Source of the DNA: Archilochus colubris | Lineage: Eukaryota > Chordata > Aves > Apodiformes > Trochilidae | Assembly: GCA_023079485.1 (NCBI GenBank) | Contig: CM041092.1 | Coordinates: forward strand, 3,743,127-3,807,126 | Direction: 5' to 3' | DNA length: 64,000 nucleotides | Program-made: the position numbers and the translations under genes | The notes under the pieces: generated by a model | Database searches by the model: none | What the model was told of the DNA's origin: nothing | The model's input: only the letters and a program-made list of their open reading frames with translations | Shown here: positions 1-13,370 of the stretch, in pieces | How the letters are laid out: each line of letters starts with the position of its first letter | How positions within the stretch are numbered: the first letter of the stretch is position 1

Positions 1-3000
1 AAAATAACTGTGATTTGCCAAGCTAGTTTTGCAGCTTTTACAAGATGACCCTAATATTCACAATATGAATGTATTCATGGGTTTTACATAATGACTTTTA
101 TCGGGAAACTGGATTCTGCTTCTTAAATCTAATTGCCAAGTGAAGAGTAACAGAAGAGAAGAAGCAGATTACCTTATCAAATTTGCAGCTCTTGAATATA
201 CAGTGCTATAATATAGTGTCTACCCACATCATTTTTCTACTTCAACATCAAAGAAGTAAAGCATTATTTTACTACTGAATTTGCTCAAACTTTAAATTAG
301 GATATTTAAAGTTAGAAGGAAGACACGTTTATAAGTATTGTCTCAATGTATAAAATCATACAGTATTTACCAGATTTTCTACCCAAGAACTGAGCCTGCT
401 TGCTTTATCCTTGATACAAGGTGGGTTCTGAGAGTCATTTTACCCTTGTGCCCAGGTGATAAACTGGTAATAAACTCAGGTCAGCCAGGCTAGCCCAGAG
501 TTGTTTCAGTACAACCGATAGAAGAATAAATTACATACAAATTACTTTATTCTTGGCTAAGCTGCATACTGTGTCCTGATCACCCATTCTTGTGCAAAGA
601 GGGCACAAAAAGGATATTAAATGTTACTGAATCACACTACTCCTCTTAAATGCAGCACTTACAGAACACAAGATTAATATTTACGTTTGTTTTTATTGAG
701 ATGTTAACATACAGCTCAAGGCAGAGAACATCCAGGCTTTTGGACAAAGGTGTGCAGCAGTTGGGACACGTGGTAGCAGTTTGGGGAGGTAAATTGGAGC
801 TTGCTTTAACTCAAACATTTTGGAAGGGTCCTAATGAACAAATGAGCCATGCACTTGAGTATTTAATGTGGGTACTTGCTGCCGTGTTGCCCAACTTTTG
901 ACACCTTGACAGTTCTGAGTTACCCACATCCAGTTAGCTCAGATCTGCATCCCAGCATCACATCTCCATGCTGGAATGTGACTCTGCTGCCACTGGGCCA
1001 AATGTTGCTCTCCCTAACTCGTTAACTCAGGCTTTAATGCCATGAAAATGCAAGCAGCAACAACATATTGGTTTTCTTTTCTCTGGCTTTGCATGTTTGC
1101 TCTGATCCTGCTTTCTCACGCTCAGAAATTCAGAGCAATTTGCCAGGTTCCACCAGTGTCCAGCTGGAAAGGTTGCACACTGCTCTTCATGGGTGCCTAT
1201 GCTCTGCACCACACAGGACCCAAATTTTTTTGGTCTTTGTTGTTGTACCAACACCATGCAGGGCTAGACATTATCAGAAGTCACTGTTTTTATTTGTTCT
1301 GGCTTCAGGAACAGGAGGAGAACATACTCTGTTGGATTCCTGCAGTGGTAAGTGTTCATCCATCATCTCCTGGTCTTGAGCTGAGCCTTTGATGGTCTCT
1401 CAGAGTTCCTTATACAGCAGGAACACACTATAGCATAATAGATTTTTTAAGTTGTCCTGGACAATTACTTTCTATAATCCATGGGAAGTCCAAGAATTCT
1501 CACCTGACAGGATTTGTGGTCCTTCTGTCTCAAACCTACCCCTGGCATCTGTGTGAACAACAGTTCAGCAAGGCATAAGCTTTGGGCCTCCAGCAAAAGA
1601 AATTTATTCATTACTGAACCCTATTTGTAGGTATTTAAGACTGAAAGAGAAGCCAGAATTAGAATGAGGAAAAAGATTTTTTTTTAAAAAATGCATTTGA
1701 CTTATTGGCATGAAGAAGTAGGTCTAATCTAATGCAAATTGGTTTTGGTTTCTTTTTAAGGGGGGGAATTATTTCAGGTAGTTGTAGTAGTAGTTCTGTT
1801 CGGCAGTTTCAGTCCTGCATGGACTTTGGGTCTAATACTCAAAGCCCAAGTTTGGGCTTGAAGTTTTTAATGTTTTGACACAGGAGAGTCTGAAGGTTGG
1901 GAGCTGTGCTCTTGGCTCAGACATGCTTTTTCCTCCATTGTTACAGTAGAATGCAAAAAATTACACCTCAGCTAAACTCAAGCATATGAGTAACAGCAGG
2001 GGATTACTCAACATCTGATTTCAAGACTTTGAATCATCAAGGCCTTAATTACCACAATGGCAACTTTAAAATGTCACAGCACCAACCACTGCCGTGCCAC
2101 ACAAAGCTGTTCTTTTCTTTCCCCGTTAAGAATAGGTTTGCTCATTCAGACTGCAAATAAAGAAACATCTGTAGGCCCAAATCTGCAAGCAGAGAAGTCA
2201 TTAAACAACTGGCTTCAATTCACATGAGCAACACAACTTGCCTGAATAGTGAAAGCAAAACCAGGGTCTTAGTGAACAACCCACCATAATCTTAGGGTGA
2301 CAACACCAGAGTCAATGGGTGTAAGTTCAAGCAAGACACAGATGAAGACATTTAGGTGTTCCTATCCAGCCAAATGGGAGCATGGATGCTAATACTTCAC
2401 AAGGATGGTTAAATACTTTTACTCAATAAAGTATTTGACAAATATCATACTATTTTTAAGCACCTAGTGAAAAAAAGAGTCTGCTTTTCTATCTTTACCC
2501 AACTCTAAATGAAACCAGAGCCTTCAATGTGTTTTGGAGATTTGGTTGACAAACAATGAAGCTGTAAGAGTTTGAAAAATCCCATGCAGTGCATGTGCAG
2601 TCCACTGGCTCCAGATATACATCTACAATCTGGAGCTGTGCAGCCTGAGATAAACACAGCTGTGTTTATCTGAATGTGTGAGCCCATGTACGTGGTAGAA
2701 AGTTCAAATAAATGCACTCGGTGCGATGATGCTGGAAATGCAGCAAGTGCATTTGTCAGATGTGTGATGATGCAATCTCAACTTAAATAAACAGATTGAG
2801 CTGTTTGTTTGACTCCTGAGATACACAGACATAAAAATATATGTACATGACTTGAAGCCAATCAAATAAAATCCAAACCAGCTATAAGATCTTAATTGAA
2901 CCTTAACAGTTGTTGTTCTGACACCCAGAATAAACAAGTTCAGTGTGTTAGTATTAAATGTAGAACATAAGTTTTAGACAATAATAGTCTAATAGATAAT

Positions 3001-4664
3001 AATCCCTTCTAGTTTTAGTGGACCAATCCTGTTTCTCCCTAAGATGGCCCATGGTCTAAGACCAACATTGGAAATTACAGAATATTCAGAATGTTTCATC
3101 TCCTCAACCAAAGAGATAGCTCTAATTTACAGCCAAAACATCTTTATTTGTGATGTTTGGTCTGTCCAGTATTTGACAGATCCCACAGTCTAGAGGAATA
3201 AATTGCTGATGAACTGAGGAATATGTGAAAGAAAGAGAAAACCTGAATGATCGTAGATGCTACCGAAGCTGTTGTCTTACTCAGACATAACACTGGCTCA
3301 GCTTTTCACTATAAACTCATTCAGAACATCAAGTTACTGGAAAAAAAATCCTCCACTAGAGAAATATGCAATAGTTTCTGATGAGTCAGAAGTTGGAAGT
3401 AGTGACAACACAGCAGACTATTAAAAAGTCCTGCTTTTCAATACTGCCTGACCGCTCTGTAACCCAAAATAACATCACTGTAGAAATGTCATAAAGCTTT
3501 TTCATTTGTCTTAAGCATATTCACTTGGAAAACACAAGCTGGACAAATGATCTTGAGGATGGTTACTGTGGAATTAGACCATCAAATTTCTTGACTTACG
3601 TGCTTTAAAATCTTGCCCAAAAGATGGCACTAACATTGTTTTTAGTAACATATATTGGATATAGATTTAATTCTCCCCCCCCACCACCCCATAAAAGAAT
3701 TGTCAGAATGGTTGCAAAGATGCATTGGAAGATGATGCTACATATGCACTGCTGTGTCAGTTAACCATCACTATAGAGAAATTAAGCTTCCTTCATGTTA
3801 GGATCATCAGAAATTGCATACAGAAACTATTGCTGGGCAAGTAGATGTATCTGCCAAAGTACAGAGAGACTGAGCTATGAAACCTCCATCCCAACCAGGG
3901 CTATTTAAATCTATGTAATGTGCCATACAATATACCAGAACAGTATCATACGTTTAAATCATGCACTATTAAATCTCTTGAAAAGTATGCTAAGACTAGA
4001 TCAACTTCGTTGGACAATTTATCTCTGATTTAAAATATTCAAAGAAGTATTACACTGCTGAATTTTATTATCAGTAATTTATTTCAGGTTTTAAAATATT
4101 TAAATTACATGCTGTATAAGGAATGGCAAATAGTTTGCATGTCTCCTCAAGCAGTGGAAGCATCTATTTACAATAGTTTCATAGTTTGTTTTAATATGGT
4201 TATTCTGAGCATGCATGGAGACCATCTTTCTTCTTTTCACTAATCAGCTCAAGTCTACTGGCTTGAAGAAGGTGGGCTTCAAAAGAGCTAAAAAATTGCC
4301 ATTAATCTAGCAAGAACAAAGCATTTGACAAGTGGAGGACTAAGGTGGGGCTCCTTTAATTTACAGCAACATGAGGGAGAAAAATACACAGTCTTGCTGC
4401 CACTGAAGCCAGAATAAAAAAGGTCTGCAAAACATCAGGCCCAGTATGCAGTTTTGTGAGCTTCTTCTGAACATCTGGTGATTTTTATTTTCATGACATG
4501 CTCCTTCTGTAACAGCATAACTCATCCAGCTTCCAAAACCCTCAGGTAGATGTTAAGACACTATGATAAAGTTGCACACTTGATAAAACCAAAGCAAGTG
4601 ACATAAGAAAATAATGAGCTAAAAAGAGGTAGTCTGATAGATGTGACCAATTTTGTTAGGTCTT
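1..4664. other. Non-coding single-copy stretch, no gene seen
   Basis: No open frame here resembles a protein family I know, and I see no mobile-element signature. In six hand-counted 60-base lines spread from 1.5 to 9 kb, C exceeds G (94 to 60) and A exceeds T (109 to 97). That would fit transcription of the minus strand, but the sample is small. The stretch may be intergenic or intronic; the sequence alone does not decide. Confidence 0.5.
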
Positions 4665-5290
4665 TTAGAAGCACGGTAATGAAGGACAGATTTGAGGGAC
4701 AGAGCACAGAATGTTTGAAGAGAGAGCTTGGAAACTGAAAATAAAGGCATCAGATAAAAGAAACTGAGAGATAAAGAAGGGCAATGTCATGGTAGGTCTT
4801 GAAAGAAAAGTCCAGCAGCTTATAAACCATGAAGTAAACAGTGGGGATTCCATGGGATCCAGGAGAGAGCAGCTATGGGTTGAAGCTGGGTTAGAAAGTG
4901 GAAGGGGAGGAGATGGAGGATAGATGGAGAGCTTGTGGTATGCTGGGATGGGAATATCACCTCTGATGGAGAAGCCAAAGGGACATGGAACAAAGCTGGG
5001 CAAAGGGTACGTGGTGTGGAGGCACTGCAGAGAAATGAGGACGTGGGGGTATGGAGACACCTCAGAGGTGAAGAAAAAGCAAGGACTGGGGCTAAGATAG
5101 CTGGAAGGGAAGCAAAGAGGACCCATACATACCAGGTTTGTCTTTGCAGCAGCCATGTAGCAGCTGTAATCCAGGCATCTGAACTGGTTTATATTGAATT
5201 TAGCCCCAAAATGAGGAAGAGAGGCAGCATGAACAATGCTGACATAGCTTTTAATTCTAAAAAGATGTACCACAAGTGAGGAGGGTAAAG
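4665..5290. repeat. Purine-rich tract, possibly an ancient interspersed repeat
   Basis: The plus strand is strongly purine-rich: 48 of 60 bases in the line at 4861 are A or G. The minus strand is therefore poor in stop triplets, and this alone explains a 219-codon open frame there (4665-5324), rich in Ser, Pro, Leu and Phe, that resembles no protein. Phrases such as the text around 4782-4850 and 5139-5170 recall an old amniote interspersed repeat, but I cannot assign a family. I would not annotate a coding gene here. Confidence 0.35.
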
Positions 5291-6507
5291 AATTGCAGGC
5301 GCTGCCCCAGAATAAATTTAACACTTAACACCACACATTACAAAGCTGAAGTAAATTATGCCCCCACCCTGCTCCCCTCCTGCTAAAAACCCCTCCTGGA
5401 GTCAGTCAGTGTAAGAAATGCAAGGAAAAGGAAGATGAGCATCTCATGGCTTGCTTTTACTTTTTGTTTCAGTTTCCCAGAGGCAGACTCAGGTTTTCTT
5501 GTAGAGATATATTTTTGCTGTTGCCTCTGGAACAGGCCAACCTTTACATTCAGCCCCTTAAACTTTATTTTTCTTTGTGAGAGGAATTAAGAAAAAAGAA
5601 AAGTGAGGAGCGATGACTGCAATGCAAAACAGTGACAGAGGCATCACACCGAGATGGGGGAATTTACAGCAGTGAAAAATTAGATACAGCTACTGAGGCC
5701 ACCAACCACAGGTGGGTTCTGTCCTATTAACATAAAACCCCTCAGTTAAGAGGACTCAGAAGAGCATGGCACCAATTTATTGGAAGCTGCCATCACCACT
5801 CCCGTCGAGGTTCTGTTGAGTCCACAAGAAAAAAAATCTCACATGGTGTTAGGAGGGCCTGAAAATCCCCAAACCATTGCTGGGAAACTCCCCCACAACT
5901 CTAGCCCTGCACACAGAAATGTTTTGTGTTACAAGACAGTGGATCAACTAAATGTAACCAGGTGCTTTTGCACAAAAGTGGAGGTGCTCATCTGTTTACA
6001 ACCCCAGCAAACCATGGTGTAGGAGCACACCTGGAAAAAAAATATCTCCTACAATAGGGTGCTGGACCATAACAGGACTCTGCTGCCCCTTCCACCCCCT
6101 CCAATTAATGAATTTTTCAAAAACCAAAGGGAACTGCCATCCTAACAACAGGAACTGGACAATTTGCAGTAGGTGCTACGCATGGTAGTGCTAGTAGCAG
6201 CAGGAGTGCCATGAATATGGAAGTGAGGAGCTAACAGGAGGAAGAGACATTTGGAGAGAAGTATCTTGCTCAGCTTCTCATAACAAAAAGTAGTTTTAAA
6301 ATCTTCAGCAGTGAAGCAAATGGGTAGGGTGTCACCAGTTCAGCTGAAAACTCACTTGCACCTTATGGTCACCATCTGTGGTGTGGAACGTTTTCAACCT
6401 TGACAAAGCAGATTTGTCCGAGGATATTTCCTCTCTTTGAAATAAGAGAATTAGCTGTGGTAAAACCGGAACCCGTGTTGGCACATCTACACTCAGGCAA
6501 TCTCTGG
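5291..6507. other. Non-coding stretch, nothing recognised
   Basis: Only short open frames with no recognisable domain are present. I see no CR1 or MIR signature and no GC-rich promoter-like segment. Confidence 0.45.
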
Positions 6508-6571
6508 AAAAAAAAAAAAAAAAAAAGAGAAAAGAAAAGTGAAAAAAATAGTAAAAAAAAAAAAAAAAAAA
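6508..6571. repeat. A-rich simple repeat with two A19 runs
   Basis: Two uninterrupted runs of 19 A (6508-6526 and 6553-6571) flank a short GA-rich linker. The low complexity generates the Lys-rich (plus) and Phe-rich (minus) open frames in this area, which are not genes. The double run could be an expanded poly-A, but I see no retrocopy body next to it. Confidence 0.9.
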
Positions 6572-7324
6572 GTATATCATTGCAACAAGCGTCTGGTTGC
6601 CAACCTGTAAAAAATAACACCCCACCACCCCCGGGCAGCTCCAGCTGTGTCAGTGCTGAGCAACACCAAAGGCCACTGTCTCTTCCTCCTCCTTTTTAAA
6701 ATATGAAGTGCCTTTTTAAAAGCCCATGAGAAGAAAGGCTCATGCAGCAGGTGGTCACATCTGTGCCCACCTCCCTCCATCCTGAACAATTTGCTCCTGA
6801 GAGGTCTCGGTGAGGAAAAGGATGGAAACTCCAAGCATGAAAGGAGGATGAGGGTGGGTGGAAGAGGACAAGGGCAGGCACTGCCGCTCACTTCTCGAGG
6901 AGGAGCAGAAGAAGATCTTAAAGCCCACGGGCTGCTTGCCCTCTTTCTCACCATAACCACTGTGGGAGAATTCCCCCTGAGCCTAAGTAGCTGACAAGCA
7001 CAAAAATCAACATATGTTTCAGATATGTATGCACAGCCATGCTCCCTATCACTGTTGAGATGGAAGAAACCACAGCAACATAAAACAGAGATGGTTTCCT
7101 TTTGATTTGCCCTTCATGTGAGAATTCTCCACTGGCTGTAATTGCATTCATAATGCTGCCACGTTTGTGTATTTTTCAAAGAACCGAGTGAATGATCTGA
7201 AATGATGACTCCAGCTCTGGACACAACCTTTTGTATCAACTCATTTAACATCTCAGTAATTCCTGAAGTGTTTTAAGGTTCCTGGGTCAAGCTGGAGAGG
7301 AGCAATGAGGACCTGCAGCTCCTC
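6572..7324. other. Non-coding stretch, nothing recognised
   Basis: Short overlapping open frames occur on both strands but none has a recognisable motif. This stretch simply separates the A-rich repeat from the MIR-like element. Confidence 0.4.
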
Positions 7325-7460
7325 TTTGCTTCTGCCAGGATTTTCCAGTGTGTCTTTGGACACATCACTTGATCACTTGCAGTCCTTTTGGCCTCCAAAA
7401 TGGGGATCAACTGACTTCCTTACCTCAAAGCTATATTGTGAGGACAAATTTGAGCATACA
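7325..7460 (+). mobile_element. MIR-like (CORE-SINE) remnant, plus orientation
   Basis: The order of blocks follows the 3' half of a MIR element: a tgtgtctttgg block (consensus tgtgaccttgg), then a cacatcactt block (consensus caagtcactt), an AAAATGGGGAT block at about 7397, and a tacctcaaagc...ttgtgaggac block at 7431-7445 (consensus acctcatagggttgttgtgaggat). MIR elements spread before the amniote radiation and birds keep few, so this copy is an old fossil. The left boundary is uncertain because the core is poorly preserved. I compared from memory of the consensus, not by alignment software. Confidence 0.65.
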
Positions 7461-10400
7461 ACTTGCAGATCATGTTTTTGGGAGCCAGAAAACACTTCTC
7501 TAAATGGATAGATCCAGCAGAGCATCTTGGCTCTTAAAAAGATAACGGTGCTCTACTTTCCCTGGCCACCACCCTGAATGTCACTGGTATTTTTAATTTT
7601 TGACTTTTGAGGTAGTGCCTGGTCATAAACTGCTGCAGCTAAACACAGAAAAAAGCTTAGTGTGTTCTACCCTGTTTCAACCTGTTGCTTTTGGTTTGGG
7701 TTTTTTTGACTGATTCTTGAATTTTACTTCTTCCTCCACAATCTCCCTTTCCTCCCCATCAAGAGGTGGGATCCCAGTGAGTTAATTTTCAGCAGAGCTG
7801 AGTAGCAATGCCAGGCTAATTAGAATCCAACTAACAGAGTCAAATTTAACCATTTCACTTCCAGTTTGGGTAAGCAGTGTCACACAGGAAGTCCTTTGAT
7901 GCAAATTAAGCATCGTTAGTGAGAGGCAATGAGTAGAGACCCAGAATGGCAATTGTCTGCCTGCAGAAACCACAAGAAAGGGCCCAGCTCTCCCCATCAA
8001 GAGCTTCATCTGTAACTCTGGCCTTTAAAATGTGTGACAGTGACTCAGAATGAAGAATACAAGAAAATCTGCCGAAAAAAAGCCGTTTGTCACAATGTGG
8101 GATTTGTTTCTTCAACAGCTATAACCTCAGCTTCCTGATTCAGCAACTTTGGTGCCTATAAATTAAATAAATACAGTGAAATGGAAACGTGCTTGCATTG
8201 GATGGAGGTAAAGCAGGGTCCAAAAAAAGAAAAACACTTTGGTGGTCAGGAAATAACCTGTAATGTGCTTGGATTAAAGATTAGTGCGACTAGTGAAGTT
8301 AGGAGAACCCTTGTATGACCACCAAACTTCTGAAATCCTTAATTAGATTCAAACACAGGTGAAGTATTGGCCCACTTGAACTTAGGGCAATACTTCCAAT
8401 CTCTCACCAAGTGTTACAAAAGCACCCAAAGCCCAGTGCTGGGGTTGAAAAGCAGAATCAAAATAGAGCAGATAAATAATAAATTAAATAACATAAGCTA
8501 AAGCCCCCTGGAAGTGAAAACTGATTAGCCAGATTTCACAGAGGGTTTCAATTAAGTCTGTTTCTCATTTTTGTTTATCTATATTTAATACTGATAAATA
8601 ATGTTATTTCATTACAAGTCTCTGATGGGTGTCTGTAGCCTTTCTTAAAGGGATAGTCAGGCTTAAAACAATCATCACCTATGGATTAGTAAAAGGAAAA
8701 AAGCATTCTAGTTTTTCTCTACTACTGATGCTTGTGTGTTTTCCTTCACTTTCTTTCTCCTCTGATTTTGCAGATACTAGGAATGGAGCCCTGCTATGAA
8801 AACCAGGAATATTGGCTACTTCTTAGCTGAAATACTCTGCTTCTTGATTCATTTATTCACCATCAAAGAGAGGAAGGCTCAGGAGGACCCAATTCAAGAG
8901 CTTCCCATCTCAACATGTCCCACGTGCCCCTGGACCTGAGGATGGGGCAGGAGGAGCCCAGCCCTGCTGGGTAGTTTCTTGCCACCACTATGTGTGCTTA
9001 CACCTGACTCCATCAAATGCTTTTATTTACAGAGAAAATCCAATATTTAAAAGCCACTTCTTATACAAATAGGAAACAGCACTGGGAAGCCTTTATCCAG
9101 GACGTGGTGACCCTGATCCCACTCATCCTTACACAGTAAGCAGTGGGAATTCCCTGGTTGCAGCTGCCAGAGCTCAACATCATGACCTGCAGGTGAGAAA
9201 CTTCCCTGAATACCTGTTCTTTAATTAAAAAAGAGGTGAAAAGGGGCAGCAGGTTAACAGGCATTTGTTTTAGATGAGGAAATGGAGTTTTACACAAAGT
9301 GATAGCACATGGGTGAGGGTTTTGGCTTTGTGCTCATCCTTCTGCTCCCAGAGACTTGACAGCCATGTACTGTGCCTTCAGTAAGGCCAAAACCAGCATT
9401 GCATTTCCTAGAACTGCTTAACACCGTTTAATTGCTCTAATTTAACCCAGGTGGTCTCCACAGCAGCCTTTGCCTCAGGCCTGGAGAAAAGCAGGGAGGA
9501 GGAAGCAGTGAATTTGTTACGGTCACGCATGGGAAGAGTTGAGAAAACTCAGCTGAGACACAGAGAAAGAAGGTGTAGCAATGGCATGTGTCCTATCTGC
9601 TCCTGCAGTGGGATGCTGTGTGCCATGGGGGCTTCTTTGCTTGCAGGATTTTGAAGTGGAAAGAACTGGGATGCTCTTTAATTTCTGCAGAGTCCTGGTG
9701 ACTGTCCCCCATGGGGCACAGCTCTGCTCAGACCACCTAAGTGATGTTTTTTTGGAGCAGATGAGCATGCTAAAGTGGAGAGGTAAGACTGTTATGTCAG
9801 AAGTCTTTTGTTTGAGTAGCTCTAACAGAAGGAGGATGTGTGGCCTTCAGGAGGGATGCAGGAGCAGGGTGGTGGTGGCTGGTGCTGCCAGATCGGCTGC
9901 TCCATCCCTGCCTCGTGAGCTGGAAATTGTGCTGTGGAACAAGGATGACCTTGTTACCTCAGATGGAGCCACTTCTTCTGCCCCCAGATTTTATCCAATT
10001 GTCTCTTTGTTTGGCAACCTGAGCAGAGCAGTGTCTCCAGCTGGACTGCTGGATGTCTGAAAGACTGAGGCTGGCAGTGAGCAGATGGGAATGTTCCCGG
10101 ATTTCTGTCTCCAGCTCTCGGGGACGTGACTGAGATGCAGCACTCAGTATGCTGAAGTAGGGTACCTAAAAAATGCTGTAGCAAAATGCAGCTGGAAAGT
10201 AATCTTTTTTTTTTTTTCTTTTTTCTTTTTTTAAAAATTCACTCTGATTTCTCAGGCTGTTTCTCAACCTGCAGCTTGGGTCTGAACCTAGCAATGTGCA
10301 GAAAGAAAGGGTGTTGGGTGTCTGCTCACTTCTGTGTAGGCAAAGTAGGACATGTGGGATTTAGGGCCACCTTAGTCTCAAGCTTCAGTCTCCCACCTTC

Positions 10401-13124
10401 AACAAGCACTCCCAGCCCTTAAAGGAGAGACTGAGCTCCAAGTCTGTTTGTAACCCTGCAAGAAATCCTTGGGACCAGGGGAAGAAAAAGCAAAAGGCAA
10501 TAAGGTTTTGTAATGCAGTGCTGAGAGCATTCACCTGGACATGGGAACTTGGAGCTACCTCAAAAGTGACATCTTCCCAGTTAGTAAAAATATGTCTGCC
10601 TTGGGATCAGTGAACTGAAATGTCCTTATTCCTCTATGACTGCACCCACAGTCATGCTCCCTTAGTGCTTTTTTTCTGTGCCATTACAGCTACAGGCATC
10701 CTAAGCCATGTTTGCACCAGCCCTGCTTGAGTCCAGAATAGACAGAAAACTGACTAAAGAAAATTAAGCTCCACCTTGATGTCCCACTTTTCTCAGGCTA
10801 TGTTTTTGCAACTTGCTAGCAGATGGTATGTCTTAGGTATATCACTTTGGAGATGCCAAGTGATGTACTATCTATCAGTGTTTTTATTTAATGAGGAGGG
10901 GAATTTTGACTCCTACTTACACTTGGGAAGCTGTAATGTGGAGACAGGTGTGATGCTATTTCATACTGCCTGATCATCTCCCCAGAGCTCTTAAGAGCTA
11001 TTTTTAATCTGGACACTAAAAGGAACTATTAATTAGGGAAAAATATCTGGGTGCCTAATACAAATTGCAGAGACAATAATGGTGTGTTATAGCATCCTAA
11101 TTTTCTTCAGAGACCACAATTAGCAGTGAGTTGGTCTGCACTAGGATGATTTTTTTTTTTTATCTGACAAAATAAAGGTTGCAAATATAGGGCAGCTGAG
11201 TCATAATAGGAGATGTATGGGAATCCAGCCTAAAGTGCTTTACGTGTGTTCCCACGTAAATACACTACACTTAAAAGGAGTCATTTTGCTTAAAAGGTGA
11301 TGCTTCTAAAGAGAAATGTGAAAACTTTTAAGGGGCTTTGTGGCACTTGGTGACAGCTTTGCTTTGCACTGCAGTAGGACAAACATAAGCCTTTAATACT
11401 ATACATAAGGTGTTGCCATTCAATAAAAGAAATGAAGTCAAGTACGAGAGAATAAGGAGGGAAAATACAAGTAATGGGGTGTAGCTGCTGTTCTTAAAAT
11501 GGGAAATAGTTGAAAATATTACAACTGTTCATTAAAAATGTCACAATATTTTGCCATTTACATATAGGCAAGTCCTTGGTTTTATCTCTCAGCGTTAATG
11601 TGGCATAATAGTTTCCATTACCTACACATCACAACAAAGATGTCACATTTTTGTGGCCTTTCACTGTGGAACAGATGTAATCCAGTCTTCCTGCTTTGTG
11701 GCAGTACAAAGGAGGATGGTTACATTGGTGCAAGGTAACTTGATTTTCCTTTTCATAATGAAATCCATTTTTATTTTTGGGGGGGAACTGGTTTATAGGA
11801 AAAGATGTATCAGTGACACAAACTTATTCTATACAGGGATTTGATTCTCAAATAATCAAATCCATAAAGAGTTCTTGAAGGTGAAATACTTATCTCTTGG
11901 GTGTCCCTCTGTTGAATCTGAAAAAAAAGGTGGGGATTTTCCCTCCAGATGAACTTGGATGAGTTTCATCCATGTCTTTCTAAGGAAGATGATGCTGGTG
12001 CTGATCTTATTTGGCCTTTAGAAACAGCAAGTAAGCAGGTTCTTTTCAGTGGGTATTTTCCATTGGGAAAATGCAGCAGAAAGGGCCAAAAAATGTAAAG
12101 AAAGAAAAAGAACATTAGGAAAACACTAAAAAGTAGTAATAAGTTGAAAGTGCTATGAGAAGAGACCCTGCAGCTGATGACCTTAAAAAACAACCTCTAG
12201 CACCAAAGTAAACCACACTGCTGCCATCACTGCATAGATCTTTCATTTCCTCTCCACGGAGCAGAGGCAAAAGCCACTTGGAAGTAAATCAACAGCATAA
12301 GTGGGTGGAAAACTCCTCTGTGTTGCACAGGGGCTGTTGTGACTGTGTGCTCATGAGAAAGGAGAAGGGGCTGACTCTGCCAGGTCTCCTTGCATTGCCA
12401 CCAGCCAGGGGGATGTCCAAGCCTTTGGTGCAGAACATGAGGAAGGCTGTGGTAGGTTCTTGGGCTCCTCACCACTTTTCCTTCAGCCCTGCAGCTTTCA
12501 ACATCCTCACCAGCTCTACAGTTATATGGGCTTATTTCAGTCCGGGACATCTCCAAAATAGATTGTTCAGAACTTGCTTCCTTATGTTTCTAAATATGAG
12601 TAAGAAAGATGATGAATGATGCAAGGAACGGGGGAACTCTTGGAGGCTGTGTCCCCTATTTCCCTTTCCTTTAGAAAATACATATTAATCAGCAAATGTG
12701 TTTGTGTGAGAGAGGCTTTTTCATCAAAGACTTGGACTGACCAACCTGCCACCAACTTCTCTGCTTCACCATCACTGTCTTCTTGCCTTGGCCCAAGGTG
12801 GGAAGGGGACAGCAACAACCCAGGCAGCTGCTGAGCCATGGTCTCTTCTTGGAGCCATGGAAAGATGATTATGGATAAGCTGGGGGACTGTGGCTGGAAC
12901 CAGGAGATCTCAGAGACACTTAAGGAGTTTTAGCTGGCTGAAAGTCACCAGTTCTCTGCAGCTTGGCCCTGGGGTGGGAAATGAGGCCCCCAGGCTTTCA
13001 TGAATGTTTGCAAAGAGATATAGCTTGGACTCAGTGAATATCAGAGACTTGGGATTGTGTTTTAAATGAATTCTTCGACCTGTACCTCCATCTGCCATGG
13101 TACAAATGAACATTGCAGGCTGAA
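7461..13124. other. Non-coding stretch with one poly-T tract
   Basis: No coding exon or mobile element is convincing. A T-rich tract at 10205-10232 starts with T13 and is interrupted by single C bases. The open frame at 9581-10060 (159 codons) has no domain I know and is overlapped by frames on both strands, so I treat it as chance. Confidence 0.45.
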
Positions 13125-13370
13125 CATTAGATATTTATGTTCATTTAACAATCTGTAATAAGCTATCGGGGCTGATTTTGACATGTACATTGAAGTTATT
13201 GCTTTTTTATCAATATCACGGTACATTTGTCAGCAGAGAATGATAATTGTATTGCTATGTATATAACCTATCTTGTAGTGTGACATTCTCTACGCTGTGC
13301 ACAAATTGAATACATTTCATCTTAAATACAAGCCTATTAATTAAAATCGGAGAGAAAGAGAATTTTAAAC
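13125..13370. promoter_or_regulatory. Candidate conserved non-coding element
   Basis: This AT-rich, non-repetitive block has the texture of a vertebrate distal enhancer. It has an AACAAT SOX-type core at 13147-13152, several AATT/TAAT homeodomain-type cores including one near 13240 and an ATTAATTAAAAT block near 13337, and no simple repeats or long open frames. No conservation data were available, so this is a guess from sequence texture. It could equally be neutral DNA. Confidence 0.2.

Noticed and set aside
4665..5324. 219-codon minus-strand open frame as a gene
   Set aside because: It is explained by purine-strand asymmetry, which removes stop triplets from the other strand. No domain and no promoter are seen.
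9581..10060. 159-codon plus-strand open frame
   Set aside because: No domain, overlapping frames on both strands, and no splice or promoter context.
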